64,000 nt of DNA from Campylobacter sp. RM6914 (GCF_004803835.1 NZ_CP012545.1:1054001-1118000); one strand, 5' to 3'. Counted from the first letter of the stretch, positions 34,471-46,215 are shown. The notes: generated from the letters alone by a model not told the origin. Numbers and translations: made by a program.

Positions 34471-35595
34471 TTATTTTATTTTTATTGTATCAACTACATC
34501 AAGTATCTCATCTTCTTTCAGCCCATAATACATCGGCAATCTCAAAAGTCTTTCACTATCTCTTGTGGTAAATTCATCAACTCCGTCAAACCTACCAAAT
34601 TTTAATCCAGCCAAAGAAGAATGAAGCGGAACATAGTGAAATGCCGTAATTATACCGTTTTTCTTAAGATGCTCCATAAGTTTTGTCCTCTCATCTAAAT
34701 CTTTGACTTTTATATAAAACATATGAGCATTATGCACACAACCACTAGGAATCTTAGGAAGCTCCAAATAACCATTATTTTCTAGCTCCTTAAGCCCATC
34801 ATAGTATTTTTGCCAACTACTAAGTCTATCTAAATTTATATCATCAGCTTTCTCTAAATTTCCCCAAAGATACGCAGCGCTCACATCATTCATCAGATAA
34901 CTACTGCCTATATCCACCCAAGAGTATTTATCCACCATACCTCTAAAAAACAGACTTCTATTTGTACCTTTTTCCCTTATGATTTCCGCTCTTTGCAAAA
35001 ATCTTTCATCATTAATCAATAAAAGCCCACCTTCTCCGGCACTAGTGTAGTTCTTTGTCTCATGAAAGCTAAATGCTCCTAGATGCCCGATAGTTCCAAG
35101 AGCCTTTCCTTTATAGCTACTCATCATACCTTGCGCTGCATCCTCCACCACAAATAAATTGTGCCTATTTGCGATATCCATAATACTATCCATCTCACAG
35201 GCAACACCAGCATAATGAACAGGAACTATTGCTTTTGTCCTAGTTGTAATCGCCTCTTCTATTTTACTTTCGTCTATATTCATAGTATCAGGGCGTATAT
35301 CTACAAAAACTATCTTTGCACCACGAAGCACGAAGGCATTTGCTGTACTTACAAATGTATATGATGGCATTATAATCTCATCGCCATCTCCAATATCAAG
35401 TAAAATAGCAGCCATTTCAAGCGCATGAGTACAAGATGTAGTTAGCAAAACCTTCTTACAATTAAGTCTATCCTCAAACCATTTATGACATTTTCTTGTA
35501 AAAATATTATCTCCACTAATACAAGATGATTGTATCGCCTCATTAATATATTTTAGTTCATTACCAGCAACACATGCTTTTGAAAATTTAATCAT
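34471..35595 (-). CDS. wecE: dTDP-4-amino-4,6-dideoxygalactose transaminase (WecE/RffA-like)
   Basis: A 374-residue PLP enzyme of the DegT/DnrJ/EryC1/StrS family. The Schiff-base Lys is about 181 in GAFSFHETKNYTSAGEGG, with VEDAAQG ahead of it. The HETKNYT variant and the block YSWVDIGSSYLMNDVSAAYLWGNL are characteristic of WecE/RffA. It turns dTDP-4-keto-6-deoxyglucose into dTDP-Fuc4N, using glutamate. rfbA and rfbB in the same operon make its substrate. rfbC and rfbD are absent, which fits Fuc4N rather than rhamnose. Confidence 0.88.
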   Translation of the reverse strand: MIKFSKACVAGNELKYINEAIQSSCISGDNIFTRKCHKWFEDRLNCKKVLLTTSCTHALEMAAILLDIGDGDEIIMPSYTFVSTANAFVLRGAKIVFVDIRPDTMNIDESKIEEAITTRTKAIVPVHYAGVACEMDSIMDIANRHNLFVVEDAAQGMMSSYKGKALGTIGHLGAFSFHETKNYTSAGEGGLLLINDERFLQRAEIIREKGTNRSLFFRGMVDKYSWVDIGSSYLMNDVSAAYLWGNLEKADDINLDRLSSWQKYYDGLKELENNGYLELPKIPSGCVHNAHMFYIKVKDLDERTKLMEHLKKNGIITAFHYVPLHSSLAGLKFGRFDGVDEFTTRDSERLLRLPMYYGLKEDEILDVVDTIKIK

Positions 35596-35607
35596 ACTCT
35601 TACCTTA

Positions 35608-36597
35608 CTACAGTAAATCACTTGGAACAAGCTCTTGCATCATATCTGAATATCCACGCCCCTCATCAGGCCATCTTGTATGAACCCAGTCAGGGCACTG
35701 ATCACAAAAACCAAATCCTTTATAATTGTTTGTTAAATGTGCTTCTCTTAAACTAGTCATAATTTCACCCTGCCAAGCTTCTTTTATTGTTGTTTTTGAA
35801 AAATGAACAAAGTGAGACTTATTCATCCAGTCCGTTGGACAATATGACAAATCGCCTTCAGGCGTAATAGTTAATCTCTCCCAAGGATATAGGCAAGGTT
35901 TTCTTTTTATAGACTTAAGTCCGTCTTTTATTTTCGCCTTAATGCCATCTTTTGCTCCACCAGCGGAATGCAATCTTCTAATAACAACAAAATCAGCTCC
36001 TGATTTATTCCAAAAATCCTCAAACTGTTTTGACTCATTAGTATTTAAAGGTTGTTCAACAAAACTAACAACCAGTTTTGCATCATATCCACCTTCTCTT
36101 ATAAGTTTTATTAAATTTAAAACATTTGGTCTAACTTTACTCAAGTCGCCATTTATTCTGATTTTTGAGTAAGTTTTATCATTAAAAGCATCCAAGCTTA
36201 TATCAAATACATTTACTCCTGCATCAAGAAGCTTTTTAGCTTTTTTCTCAGTTAATAAAAGACCATTTGTGGTTATATTTATTCTAGTCTTGCTATATTT
36301 TCCGGCATACTCTATCATTTCATCTAGTTTAGGGTGTATTAAAGTTTCTCCATTTGCAGTATATCTTACGTATTGACATATACCAAGACCATCGGTAGCT
36401 ACCTCATCAATAAGCTTTTTATGAAGTCCTATATCCAAATGAGATCCACTATATGCACTTGATTTCTTAAAAGTTGGATGCGGACAGTGTATACACGCAA
36501 GGTTACAAAACTGTGTGCTATCTATTATGATTTGTGATGGAAACTCACCACTTAAATGCTTCTGAAAACCATATTTTATCTCTTTAATCTCATTCAT
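35608..36597 (-). CDS. Radical SAM/SPASM-domain enzyme
   Basis: A 329-residue radical S-adenosylmethionine protein. The CxxxCxxC cluster site is at Cys31, Cys35 and Cys38 (STQFCNLACIHCP). A SPASM-type C-terminus supplies further Cys residues (KPCLYPW, SYCPTDW, FGFCDQCPDW). It acts in the cytoplasm by radical chemistry; no substrate is known. Its place between the wecE-like and wbqC-like genes suggests modification of the 4-amino sugar or its acyl group, but this is only an inference. Confidence 0.85.
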   Translation of the reverse strand: MNEIKEIKYGFQKHLSGEFPSQIIIDSTQFCNLACIHCPHPTFKKSSAYSGSHLDIGLHKKLIDEVATDGLGICQYVRYTANGETLIHPKLDEMIEYAGKYSKTRINITTNGLLLTEKKAKKLLDAGVNVFDISLDAFNDKTYSKIRINGDLSKVRPNVLNLIKLIREGGYDAKLVVSFVEQPLNTNESKQFEDFWNKSGADFVVIRRLHSAGGAKDGIKAKIKDGLKSIKRKPCLYPWERLTITPEGDLSYCPTDWMNKSHFVHFSKTTIKEAWQGEIMTSLREAHLTNNYKGFGFCDQCPDWVHTRWPDEGRGYSDMMQELVPSDLL

Positions 36598-36608
36598 AAT
36601 TATTCCTT

Positions 36609-37301
36609 TTAATTAAAACTTTTCATAAATTTTTTAGCATTTTCACCCTCATTAAACAACAAGTCTAAAATACTAACACCGTGCTCAAATGGGGGATGTA
36701 GTTGAGTATATTCTTTATATCCACTATAGTCCATCCACTCCATCTTTATACCTTCTTTTTCCGCTAAACCTTCATCAAAATAGTCTTTTGCAGCAGGACC
36801 GCTAAGATAAATATCCGCATCACACTCTTTACAAATACCTATAAGTTTTTCAGTTTGTCCATCGATTAGTTTAAATTCGCTCGACCATCTAAGTTTTGTA
36901 TCTATGTCAAGTATTTTATTTATAGTGGTTATAAATTTATAGTTTATCTGGCTTAAGTATTCCTCACTACAATTTAGGTATAAATCCTCAAATATATCTT
37001 TATAGTCTTTAAAATATTTTGCTTTTGAGTAGTTATGTGATATGGATTGCCAGTGCTTTTTGGCCCAATCTTTTTCACTAATCTTTGTTTCGTTTATTTT
37101 TTGAAAAAACTTACCTTTGACCTCAACAGGTATGCTAAGCCACGCCAAGCCATTTAATGTCTTAATCTTATTTCTATTTCGCCAATCTCTTTTAGTGTAC
37201 TGCATATCATCATAAAAAATAAATTCATCAACCATATTTATAAGATCGAAGTAGCCTTTCCATGGGATATAGTTTGATTGTAAAATTGCTATTCTTTTCA
37301 T
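36609..37301 (-). CDS. WbqC-like family protein
   Basis: A 230-residue soluble protein with the WbqC family start IAILQSNYIPWKGYFDLINMVDEFIFYDDMQYTKRDWRNRNKIK and the later YLSGPAAKDY and LHPPFEHGVSILDLLFNEG blocks. WbqC proteins are common in O-antigen loci that make amino sugars; their chemistry is not settled to my knowledge. The gene stands 11 bases from the radical SAM gene and 24 from the wecF-like gene, so it is probably part of the Fuc4N branch. Confidence 0.85.
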   Translation of the reverse strand: MKRIAILQSNYIPWKGYFDLINMVDEFIFYDDMQYTKRDWRNRNKIKTLNGLAWLSIPVEVKGKFFQKINETKISEKDWAKKHWQSISHNYSKAKYFKDYKDIFEDLYLNCSEEYLSQINYKFITTINKILDIDTKLRWSSEFKLIDGQTEKLIGICKECDADIYLSGPAAKDYFDEGLAEKEGIKMEWMDYSGYKEYTQLHPPFEHGVSILDLLFNEGENAKKFMKSFN

Positions 37302-37325
37302 TATATATTTTTATCCTATATTTTA

Positions 37326-38348
37326 TTATGCTTTAAGTATTTCTACCCAAGATTTTATAAGCGAATCTAAAGAGTACTTTTCTAAAGATATTTTTTTATT
37401 CGTATCAGAAATTTCTTTTTCTATTTTTTTTAATTCAAAATTCTCTATATCATATACCCTAATCCCATCATCTGTCAAAAGATTATAAAATGAGTTTTCT
37501 TTTGAGATATATAGTTTTTTTCCATATCCAGCAAGAAGTTTAATATTCGCACCAGCTTGTTGTCTATTTTGAACGAAAATTCCAATATCTACACTTTGTA
37601 ACATTTTCTTATACTCTTCAAAATCCATAAAGTCAACAATGGGATTAAATTTATCTCCAAAAATACTTCTGCCTAGTACCATAGTCTCATTTTTATATTT
37701 TTCATCCCCATAGCTTAACGGCACTATAATCTCTATATCATCATTTTTATATCTCTCAAGTATCCCAAAAACATCTTTATGCCTATTTTCTTTAGTAGAC
37801 GAATTACCAACTAAAATTTTAATAGTCTGCGTATCCACGCAATCACTTTCGACCATTTCACAAGAAGCAATACAAGTAGGATAAAATTGTGAGTAAAATA
37901 TATTCTTTGGACTTATTTGATAATTATTAATTGCATATGCCATATCTTTGTTGTTTACTGATATAAAATTATTAATCTTTCTAATTACTTGTTTTTTTAT
38001 CCAACCCTGCTTTTCCGGAAAATAAAAATCACCGCCCCACATAATCCAATAACATTTTTTAATAAGCCAAGGATTAAAAAACAGATAAAATATGCAATAT
38101 GGCTGAGAAAGTCCATGTATTATGATTTTTTTAGATTTATACATTTTTATATTAAATTCTATAAAATATTTTATAAAATCTTTTATATTATTTATTGATT
38201 TTATACAAAAGTCATCATCTATATAAAATTCTCTTTTATTAGTACCACCAACCAAAAGAAAAAAATGATCATTTATATTAAAATTCTCTTTTATAAAATC
38301 AATAAAAGGTTTTGTAAATTTCTCTTTTCTAGTAAGATGCAAAATCAT
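37326..38348 (-). CDS. wecF: Fuc4NAc transferase, WecF-like (GT56)
   Basis: A 340-residue glycosyltransferase resembling WecF, the TDP-Fuc4NAc:lipid II transferase of enterobacterial common antigen. Matching features are the N-terminal ILHL region, the MWGGDFYF block (IWGADLYE in E. coli as I recall it), ILVGNSSTKENRH (ILVGNSGDRSNEH) and the C-terminal VQNRQQAGANIKLLAGYGKKLYI. It would complete a Fuc4NAc-containing unit on the inner membrane. The ATG overlaps the rfbB stop. Confidence 0.82.
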   Translation of the reverse strand: MILHLTRKEKFTKPFIDFIKENFNINDHFFLLVGGTNKREFYIDDDFCIKSINNIKDFIKYFIEFNIKMYKSKKIIIHGLSQPYCIFYLFFNPWLIKKCYWIMWGGDFYFPEKQGWIKKQVIRKINNFISVNNKDMAYAINNYQISPKNIFYSQFYPTCIASCEMVESDCVDTQTIKILVGNSSTKENRHKDVFGILERYKNDDIEIIVPLSYGDEKYKNETMVLGRSIFGDKFNPIVDFMDFEEYKKMLQSVDIGIFVQNRQQAGANIKLLAGYGKKLYISKENSFYNLLTDDGIRVYDIENFELKKIEKEISDTNKKISLEKYSLDSLIKSWVEILKA

Positions 38349-39382
38349 TTATTTTGTCCATATTTACTTAAATACCACTCCACAGTTTTTATAATACCCG
38401 TGTCAAAATTCTCATCAGCTTTCCAGCCAAGTTCTGCTTCTAGCTTAGTCGCGTCTATGGCGTAGCGTCTATCATGACCCGCTCTATCTTCTACGAAAGT
38501 TATTAGACTTTTATATGAGAAATTTTGCTTTGGCACTTCTTTGTCTAAAATTTCACAAATTCTATCCACTATTTGCAGATTTGTTCGCTCATTTCTTCCA
38601 CCGATATTATATGTTTCGCCCTTTTTGCCATTGTGATAAACCAAGTCTATGCCCTTGCAATGATCAAGCACATATAGCCAGTCTCTTATGTTTTTACCAT
38701 CGCCATATATCGGTATTGGACTTCCTTTTAGAGCGTTTCTTATGATAGTTGGGATTAGCTTTTCATCATGCTGTTTTGGGCCATAGTTGTTTGAACAGTT
38801 TGTGATAACACAGTTTAGTCCAAAAGTCTCCACATAAGCCCTTACTATCATATCGCTTGAAGCCTTACTTGCACTGTACGGAGAGTTTGGCGCATATGGA
38901 GTTTTTTCAGTAAATAGATCATCTGGATCATCTGATAGCGTACCATATACTTCATCTGTGCTTATATGATGAAACCTACAGTCCTTATACTCTTTTTTAT
39001 AGACAAACGGCTTATCCATCCAATATTTTTTAGCAACATCTACAAGAGTATAGGTGCCATTTACGTTTGTTTGCACAAATACACCGGGGTTTTTGATGCT
39101 ATTATCTACGTGGCTTTCAGCCGCAAAGTGAATAACTCCCCTTATATCATACTCAGAAAATATAAACTCCACAAGCTCGCGGTTACAAATATCACCTTTT
39201 ATAAATTTATATCTTAGGTTGTTTTCACACTCTTTTAAATTTTCTAAATTTCCAGCGTAGGTTAAAAGATCTAAATTTACAATATTATAGTTTGGATATT
39301 TTTCTAAAAAATACGGCACAAAGTTTGAGCCGATAAATCCAGCACAACCTGTTACTAATATTGTTTTATTATCTATAGACAC
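38345..39382 (-). CDS. rfbB: dTDP-glucose 4,6-dehydratase
   Basis: A 345-residue short-chain dehydrogenase/reductase. The NAD site [15 protein letters not shown], the [12 protein letters not shown] block, STDEVYG (catalytic Thr/Asp/Glu) and the YSASK active-site motif are all present. It makes dTDP-4-keto-6-deoxyglucose from dTDP-glucose supplied by rfbA. The start is a GTG, with AAGGAT upstream, and it overlaps the end of rfbA by 14 bases. The product should feed the wecE-like transaminase. Confidence 0.95.
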   Translation of the reverse strand: MSIDNKTILVTGCAGFIGSNFVPYFLEKYPNYNIVNLDLLTYAGNLENLKECENNLRYKFIKGDICNRELVEFIFSEYDIRGVIHFAAESHVDNSIKNPGVFVQTNVNGTYTLVDVAKKYWMDKPFVYKKEYKDCRFHHISTDEVYGTLSDDPDDLFTEKTPYAPNSPYSASKASSDMIVRAYVETFGLNCVITNCSNNYGPKQHDEKLIPTIIRNALKGSPIPIYGDGKNIRDWLYVLDHCKGIDLVYHNGKKGETYNIGGRNERTNLQIVDRICEILDKEVPKQNFSYKSLITFVEDRAGHDRRYAIDATKLEAELGWKADENFDTGIIKTVEWYLSKYGQNK

Positions 39383-40250
39383 TACTATCCTTTACTAATG
39401 TGTAAAGATACTGTCCATATCCATTTTTAGATAGTGGTTTTGCTATTTCTAAAATTTTTTCCTTAGTTATCCAACCATTATTATATGCTATCTCTTCAAG
39501 ACAAGCTATTTTATAACCCTGCCTATGCTCTATTGTTTGCACGAATTGCCCAGCTTCTACTAGACTATCATGGGTGCCTGTGTCAAGCCACGCAAAGCCA
39601 CGACCAAGAAGCTCGACTTTTAGTTTTCCTTTCTTAAGATATTCTTGATTTATACTTGTGATTTCTAGCTCACCCCTATCACTTGGTTTTACATTTTTGG
39701 CTATTTCGACCACACTATTATCATAAAAATACAGTCCAGTAACCGCAAAATTTGATTTTGGTTTTACAGGTTTTTCCTCTATGCTGATGGCTTTTTTGTT
39801 TTCGTCAAATTCAACTACACCAAATCTTTCAGGATCCCTTACTTGATAACCAAATACAATCGCGCCATCCTTTATAGAAGCAGCATTTTTTACCATCTCA
39901 CTTAATCCACTTCCATAAAAAATATTATCACCAAGTATTAGACATACGCTATCTTTTCCAATAAATTCCTCACCCAATATAAAAGCTTGAGCCAAACCAT
40001 CAGGACTTGGCTGAATTTTGTATTCCAACCTTATTCCCCAGTCATTTCCATCACCTAAAAGCTCTTTAAATTTGTCCATGTCTTGTGGAGTTGAGATTAT
40101 CAGTATCTCTTTTATACTAGCCAGCATTAAAACAGACAATGGATAGTAAATCATTGGCTTATCATAGATGGGGAGCAACTGCTTACTAATACTTCTTGTT
40201 ACCGGATAAAGCCTTGTGCCACTACCCCCTGCTAAAATTATACCTTTCAT
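39369..40250 (-). CDS. rfbA: Glucose-1-phosphate thymidylyltransferase
   Basis: A 293-residue nucleotidyltransferase with the signature [20 protein letters not shown] at the N-terminus, ILGDNIFYG in the middle (metal-binding Asp) and [13 protein letters not shown] later. It makes dTDP-glucose from dTTP and glucose 1-phosphate. It stands 1 base after wecC. The length and motifs are those of RmlA/RffH; RffH, the ECA version, would be an equally good name given the neighbours. Confidence 0.95.
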   Translation of the reverse strand: MKGIILAGGSGTRLYPVTRSISKQLLPIYDKPMIYYPLSVLMLASIKEILIISTPQDMDKFKELLGDGNDWGIRLEYKIQPSPDGLAQAFILGEEFIGKDSVCLILGDNIFYGSGLSEMVKNAASIKDGAIVFGYQVRDPERFGVVEFDENKKAISIEEKPVKPKSNFAVTGLYFYDNSVVEIAKNVKPSDRGELEITSINQEYLKKGKLKVELLGRGFAWLDTGTHDSLVEAGQFVQTIEHRQGYKIACLEEIAYNNGWITKEKILEIAKPLSKNGYGQYLYTLVKDSSVYR

Positions 40251-40251
40251 A

Positions 40252-41442
40252 TTATTTTAAAACCCCACAAAAGTCTAGCTCACTCTTTATATCAAGCTCT
40301 TTAAATTCCTTATGTCCTACCAAAAATACAGCCAAATCAGCTATATTTAACGCCTCTTTATAATCCACTATCTCAAATTCACTATGCGTTTGAATATTTG
40401 GCTCAACAGCTATTATATCAAACCCTTGCTTTTTTAAAACCCTAGCCACACCCAAAGCCGGAGACTCTCTAAGATCATCAATATCTGGTTTAAACGCCAG
40501 TCCCATACAGGCTATTTTCGGCTTTTTACCATTTTCTAGCTCAAACTTTAAAGCCGCATTTTTTATCTTCTCTGTAGCCCACTGCGTCTTATATGTATTT
40601 ACCTCTCTTGATGTTTTTATAAGTCTTGCATCACTACCACCAGCATGGACGATAAACCAAGGATCGACAGCTATACAGTGTCCGCCCACACCAACACCAG
40701 GACTTAGGATATTAACACGTGGATGCCTATTTGCAAGACGTATTAGCTCCCATACATTTATATTAAATTTATCACACAGTATCGAAAGCTCATTTGCAAA
40801 GGCTATATTTATATCACGAAATGAATTTTCTGTTAGTTTTGCCATCTCAGCCGTTCTTGCATCAGTTTGTAAGACTTCACCGTTAACAAATGTCTTGTAA
40901 AACTCTGCCGTCCTTTTAGAAGCTTCATCAGTTAAACCGCCCACTATTCTATCATTTTGCACAAGCTCCTTCATAATCTTGCCTGGCAATACACGCTCAG
41001 GACAGTGAGCCACATATATTTTTGCAGTATTTACACCATTTTCTTTTAAAATTTTCTCCACCATCTCAGTTGTGCCTACAGGAGAGGTTGACTCCAGTAT
41101 TACTATATTTTCATCTTTTACATATGAAGCTATAGACCTAGTAGCACTTGCGACATAGTCTAAATTTGGGATATACCCCTTATGAAAAGGTGTGGGAACG
41201 GATATTATAAAAACATCTGCAAAGCTAGGCTTTAAGTCTGCTTTTAGATTTCCACTATTTACAGCGCCCTTAACAAAGACATCAAGTTCTGGCTCAACGA
41301 TATGAATTTTACCTTGATTTATCGTATCTATTGTACTCTGTACTACATCTACACCATGCACATTATAGCCTTTATTTGCCAAAAGTGCAGCAGTCGGAAG
41401 TCCTATATATCCAAGTCCTACAACACATATATCTTTAATCAT
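40252..41442 (-). CDS. wecC: UDP-N-acetyl-D-mannosamine dehydrogenase
   Basis: A 396-residue UDP-sugar dehydrogenase. The NAD site is [19 protein letters not shown], with [12 protein letters not shown] and the C-terminal [18 protein letters not shown] block, and [15 protein letters not shown] is the catalytic Cys region. The [12 protein letters not shown] form marks the WecC branch, making UDP-ManNAcA. The ATG at 41442 is preferred to the TTG one codon earlier, with AGGGA upstream. Together with wecB it supplies the uronic acid of an ECA-like unit. Confidence 0.92.
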   Translation of the reverse strand: MIKDICVVGLGYIGLPTAALLANKGYNVHGVDVVQSTIDTINQGKIHIVEPELDVFVKGAVNSGNLKADLKPSFADVFIISVPTPFHKGYIPNLDYVASATRSIASYVKDENIVILESTSPVGTTEMVEKILKENGVNTAKIYVAHCPERVLPGKIMKELVQNDRIVGGLTDEASKRTAEFYKTFVNGEVLQTDARTAEMAKLTENSFRDINIAFANELSILCDKFNINVWELIRLANRHPRVNILSPGVGVGGHCIAVDPWFIVHAGGSDARLIKTSREVNTYKTQWATEKIKNAALKFELENGKKPKIACMGLAFKPDIDDLRESPALGVARVLKKQGFDIIAVEPNIQTHSEFEIVDYKEALNIADLAVFLVGHKEFKELDIKSELDFCGVLK

Positions 41443-41451
41443 CAAACATCC

Positions 41452-42585
41452 CTATCCCAAATTTTTAATAAAATCAACTATCTTAGCACAAGCACTACCA
41501 TCACCATAAGGATTGTGCGCCTTGCTCATCTTGCTGTACACATCTATATTGTCAAGTAATTTTTGTGCTTCACTTACTATTTTTACCCTATCCACTCCTA
41601 CAAGCTTAACCGTCCCAGCCTGCAAAGCCTCTGGTCTTTCTGTGGTGTCCCTCATCACAAGCACGGGCTTTCCTAAACTTGGCGCCTCTTCTTGCACCCC
41701 ACCACTATCCGTAATAATAAAGTATGCTCTACTCATCAGATATACGAACTCACTATATTCAAGCGGTGCAATAAGATAAACGTTTTTAGTATTTGACAAG
41801 ATATCACTTACTGGTTTTTGCACATTTGGATTAAGATGTACTGGATATACTATATCTATATCTGGATTCTTGGTCGCAATATCCTTTAATGCGTTACAAA
41901 TATTTATAAAACCATCGCCAAAATTTTCTCTTCTATGTCCAGTTACAAGTATGATTTTTCTATCGTGATTTAAGTTGTATTTTAAATTAAGCAAGGTTAA
42001 GATTTTATTTTTAAAATCACTATTTTTATCCATCATGTTTAGCAATAAGAATAGAGCATCTATTACTGTATTTCCTACAACTTCAATATTTTTTTCATCT
42101 TTGTTTTCTTTTAAAAGATTACCTTTTGATAGATTTGTCGGAGCAAAATGATAGCTGGCCATTATTCCGATCATCTGTCTATTTATCTCTTCTGGAAACG
42201 GAGAATATATATTACCAGTTCTTAACCCTGCCTCAATATGCGCAATCTTTATCTGTTTATAAAAAGCAGCTAAAGCAGTACTGCTTGCAGTAGTCGTATC
42301 TCCATGCACAAAGACAATATCTGGTTTAAAATCCTCTAAGACATCTCTCATTTTTATCAAAATTCTAGCAGTCAGATCATAAAGGTCTTGTCCAGACCGC
42401 ATGATATCTAGATCATAATCCGGCTTTACATCAAAGATCTCAAGAACCTGATCAAGCATATGCCTATGTTGTGCCGTAACACACACCTTAATCTCAAACC
42501 ATAGGTATTTTTTAAATTCTTTTACCAAAGGAACCATTTTAATGGCTTCTGGTCTAGTTCCAAAAACTATAAGTATCTTTTTCAT
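41452..42585 (-). CDS. wecB: UDP-N-acetylglucosamine 2-epimerase (non-hydrolysing)
   Basis: A 377-residue enzyme with the family marks VFGTRPEAIKMVPLV, VHGDTTTASSTALAAFY, HIEAGLRTGNIYSPFPEEINR and TDSGGVQEEAPSLGKPVLVMRDTTERPE. It interconverts UDP-GlcNAc and UDP-ManNAc, the substrate of wecC. The ATG at 42585 gives the usual N-terminus and overlaps the stop of the mutase gene by 4 bases, so it is preferred over the TTG at 42591. Confidence 0.95.
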   Translation of the reverse strand: MKKILIVFGTRPEAIKMVPLVKEFKKYLWFEIKVCVTAQHRHMLDQVLEIFDVKPDYDLDIMRSGQDLYDLTARILIKMRDVLEDFKPDIVFVHGDTTTASSTALAAFYKQIKIAHIEAGLRTGNIYSPFPEEINRQMIGIMASYHFAPTNLSKGNLLKENKDEKNIEVVGNTVIDALFLLLNMMDKNSDFKNKILTLLNLKYNLNHDRKIILVTGHRRENFGDGFINICNALKDIATKNPDIDIVYPVHLNPNVQKPVSDILSNTKNVYLIAPLEYSEFVYLMSRAYFIITDSGGVQEEAPSLGKPVLVMRDTTERPEALQAGTVKLVGVDRVKIVSEAQKLLDNIDVYSKMSKAHNPYGDGSACAKIVDFIKNLG

Positions 42586-43946
42586 ACACAAAGCCTTACT
42601 GCATCCGTAACTTTCTCTTGAATTTCATTCAAAAATATCTCATTTTTAGCTTCAAACCTAGTTACTATAACGGGAGTAGTATTTGAAGCACGCACTAGCG
42701 CCCAGCCATCTTCAAATTGGATTCGAACGCCGTCTATCTCGATAAGATTTAAAATTTTAGGTAAGTCACATTCATTATGTTTTATACGTCTTTTAAGCTC
42801 TTCGACTATTTTAAATTTATCCTCTTCGCCTACTTTTATCTTTATCTCATCGGTACTAAAAACAGGTGGCATCTTGTCAAGTTCACCATCAAGGTCAAAG
42901 CCTTTATTAACAAGCTCCAAAACTCTCATCATCGCATAAAGTGCGTCATCAAAACCAAAATATCGCTCTTTAAAAAAGATATGTCCACTAACTTCGGCAG
43001 CAAGATCCACATTTAGCTCTTTCATCATCTTTTTTATATTACTATGTCCGGTTTTGCCCATGAAAACTTCACCGATCTTAGCGATCTCGTCATACATATT
43101 TTGCGAGCATTTTACCTCACCTAGAACGCGTGGATTTTGCATATTTAACGCATAAAGATAAGCTAACTCATCACCCTTTATATCACGCTTTGGAGTGATC
43201 ACCGCTATACGATCGCCATCGCCGTCAAAACCAAAGCCAAGCTTTACATCACCACCGTCAATAAACCTAAAAATATCCTCTAAATTTTCCTTTTCACTTG
43301 GATCCGGGTGATGGTTTGGGAAATTTCCGTCAGGCTCAGGGTATAAAATTTTAGCATTTAAGCCAAGTTCGTTTATGATAGGTACGACACTCACGCCTAT
43401 CGCACCATTCGCACAGTCGATCACAAAAGGCTCTTTAAAGCTCTTTAACCCCGCAAATTCTTTAACAAAAAACTCTTTATATGGTGTTAGAATGTCAAAT
43501 TTCTCGCAAGCTACATCGTCATCTATGCGCGTGTTTTGATCTATTATTTTATTTACTTCAAGTTTTAATTTTTGCAGATCATCACCAAAAAAGCTATCTT
43601 TTTTTATAGTTATTTTAAACCCATTATACTCTTTTGGATTATGTGAGCCAGTTATCATAACATTTGCGTCAAAATAGTCAGCATACACACTAAAGTATCC
43701 CACTGGCGTAGGAAGCAAGCCTATGTCATAAATTTTAATACCGCCAGCCTTATTTAAACCACTAAGTAAAAATTTAAATAACTCGCTCGCACTTAGCCTT
43801 GCATCATAGCCAACGCTTAGTGTTTTTACACCAAGCTCTTTCATTTTTAAACCCAAGGCATATCCGATAGCTTTTACACTAGCTTCATTGAGGTCTTGAT
43901 CAAAAATACCGCGAATGTCGTATTCTCTAAAAATATTATCAAACAT
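42582..43946 (-). CDS. manB: Phosphomannomutase/phosphoglucomutase (AlgC/ManB type)
   Basis: A 454-residue alpha-D-phosphohexomutase. It has FREYDIRGIF at the start, the phosphoserine loop ITGSHNPKEYNGFK, the metal site GFDGDGDRIAVI and the sugar loop AEVSGHIFFKERY. It interconverts 6-phospho and 1-phospho hexoses and so supplies glucose or mannose 1-phosphate, the former needed by rfbA. It heads the minus-strand polysaccharide series, and may be a core gene next to which the locus grew. Confidence 0.92.
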   Translation of the reverse strand: MFDNIFREYDIRGIFDQDLNEASVKAIGYALGLKMKELGVKTLSVGYDARLSASELFKFLLSGLNKAGGIKIYDIGLLPTPVGYFSVYADYFDANVMITGSHNPKEYNGFKITIKKDSFFGDDLQKLKLEVNKIIDQNTRIDDDVACEKFDILTPYKEFFVKEFAGLKSFKEPFVIDCANGAIGVSVVPIINELGLNAKILYPEPDGNFPNHHPDPSEKENLEDIFRFIDGGDVKLGFGFDGDGDRIAVITPKRDIKGDELAYLYALNMQNPRVLGEVKCSQNMYDEIAKIGEVFMGKTGHSNIKKMMKELNVDLAAEVSGHIFFKERYFGFDDALYAMMRVLELVNKGFDLDGELDKMPPVFSTDEIKIKVGEEDKFKIVEELKRRIKHNECDLPKILNLIEIDGVRIQFEDGWALVRASNTTPVIVTRFEAKNEIFLNEIQEKVTDAVRLCV

Positions 43947-44086
43947 TATTTTTAAGCTCTTTATTTTAAATTTATTGCAGAAAATTAAATATTTTGCGTA
44001 AATTATAGGCTAGTTTTGGTTAAATGTTTATTAAATTAAAGTCGTATTTTTGTGTATTTTGAAGTATTTTTGTATGTTGTAAAAAT

Positions 44087-44118
44087 AAATTTAGCCCGCT
44101 AAAAAACGGGCTAAATTT
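44087..44118 (-). terminator. Intrinsic terminator of groESL
   Basis: A 12-bp perfect stem (AAATTTAGCCCG with CGGGCTAAATTT) around an 8-base loop starts 7 bases after the groEL stop. On the minus strand it is followed by TATTTTTAC. It insulates the polysaccharide locus from the heat-shock operon. Confidence 0.88.
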
Positions 44119-44125
44119 GATGGGC

Positions 44126-45772
<1,647 letters not shown>

Positions 45773-45784
45773 TTAGTTTATTTC

Positions 45785-46045
45785 TTATTTTATTACGCCT
45801 AAAACATCATCAAGATTTAAGACTAGATATTGCTTGGCGTCAAGCGTGATTTCAGTGCCTGCATATTTGCCAAATACAACTGTATCTCCTGTCTTTACAC
45901 ACTCTACTTCGCTACTTACCGCTAATGTTTTACCACTTAAAGGTTTCTCTTTTGCGTTATCGGGTATAATAATACCTGAAGCGGTGGTTTTTGTTTCTTC
46001 CACACGCTCAACTAGAATACGTTTGCCTAATGGTTGAAAATTCAT
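45785..46045 (-). CDS. groES: Co-chaperonin GroES
   Basis: An 86-residue cap of the GroEL cage. It has [33 protein letters not shown], including the mobile loop (TASGIIIP) that contacts GroEL, and the [11 protein letters not shown] block. It is the first gene of the operon; AAAGGATGA precedes the ATG. A CIRCE operator lies 30 bases upstream, so HrcA control is expected. Confidence 0.98.
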   Translation of the reverse strand: MNFQPLGKRILVERVEETKTTASGIIIPDNAKEKPLSGKTLAVSSEVECVKTGDTVVFGKYAGTEITLDAKQYLVLNLDDVLGVIK

Positions 46046-46074
46046 CGTTCATCCTTTTGGTTAAATTTCAAATT

Positions 46075-46101
46075 TTAGCACTCTTTATTTTTGAGTGATG
46101 A
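46075..46101 (-). promoter_or_regulatory. CIRCE operator (HrcA site) of groESL
   Basis: TTAGCACTC-N9-GAGTGATGA against the consensus TTAGCACTC-N9-GAGTGCTAA: the left arm is perfect and the right arm has two mismatches. It lies between the -10 element and the groES ribosome site, where HrcA binding would block transcription until heat shock. Confidence 0.88.
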
Positions 46102-46102
46102 A

Positions 46103-46131
46103 ATATTAGCATTTTTTTCGTTAAAAGTCAA
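46103..46131 (-). promoter_or_regulatory. Sigma70-type promoter of groESL
   Basis: On the minus strand TTGACT (46126-46131) and TAATAT (46103-46108) are separated by 17 bases, a near-consensus vegetative promoter. It stands immediately upstream of the CIRCE operator. Confidence 0.7.
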
Positions 46132-46183
46132 TTATTGATACGAGCTTTTTCAATAAACTTTAGTCTAGTAAGCTCAATATATA

Positions 46184-46192
46184 TGATATAAT
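46184..46192 (+). promoter_or_regulatory. Extended -10 promoter of the AsmA-like gene
   Basis: TGATATAAT fits the extended -10 consensus TG-N-TATAAT and lies 24 bases before the start codon. It is divergent from the groESL promoter. Confidence 0.6.
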
Positions 46193-46215
46193 AAAATAAA
46201 TCTTAAAGGATAAAT

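Noticed and set aside
21535-43946. Homopolymeric G or C tracts for phase variation in the polysaccharide locus
   Set aside because: I looked for runs of eight or more G or C as in C. jejuni glycan genes and saw none; the only slip-prone tract that breaks a gene is (TA)4.
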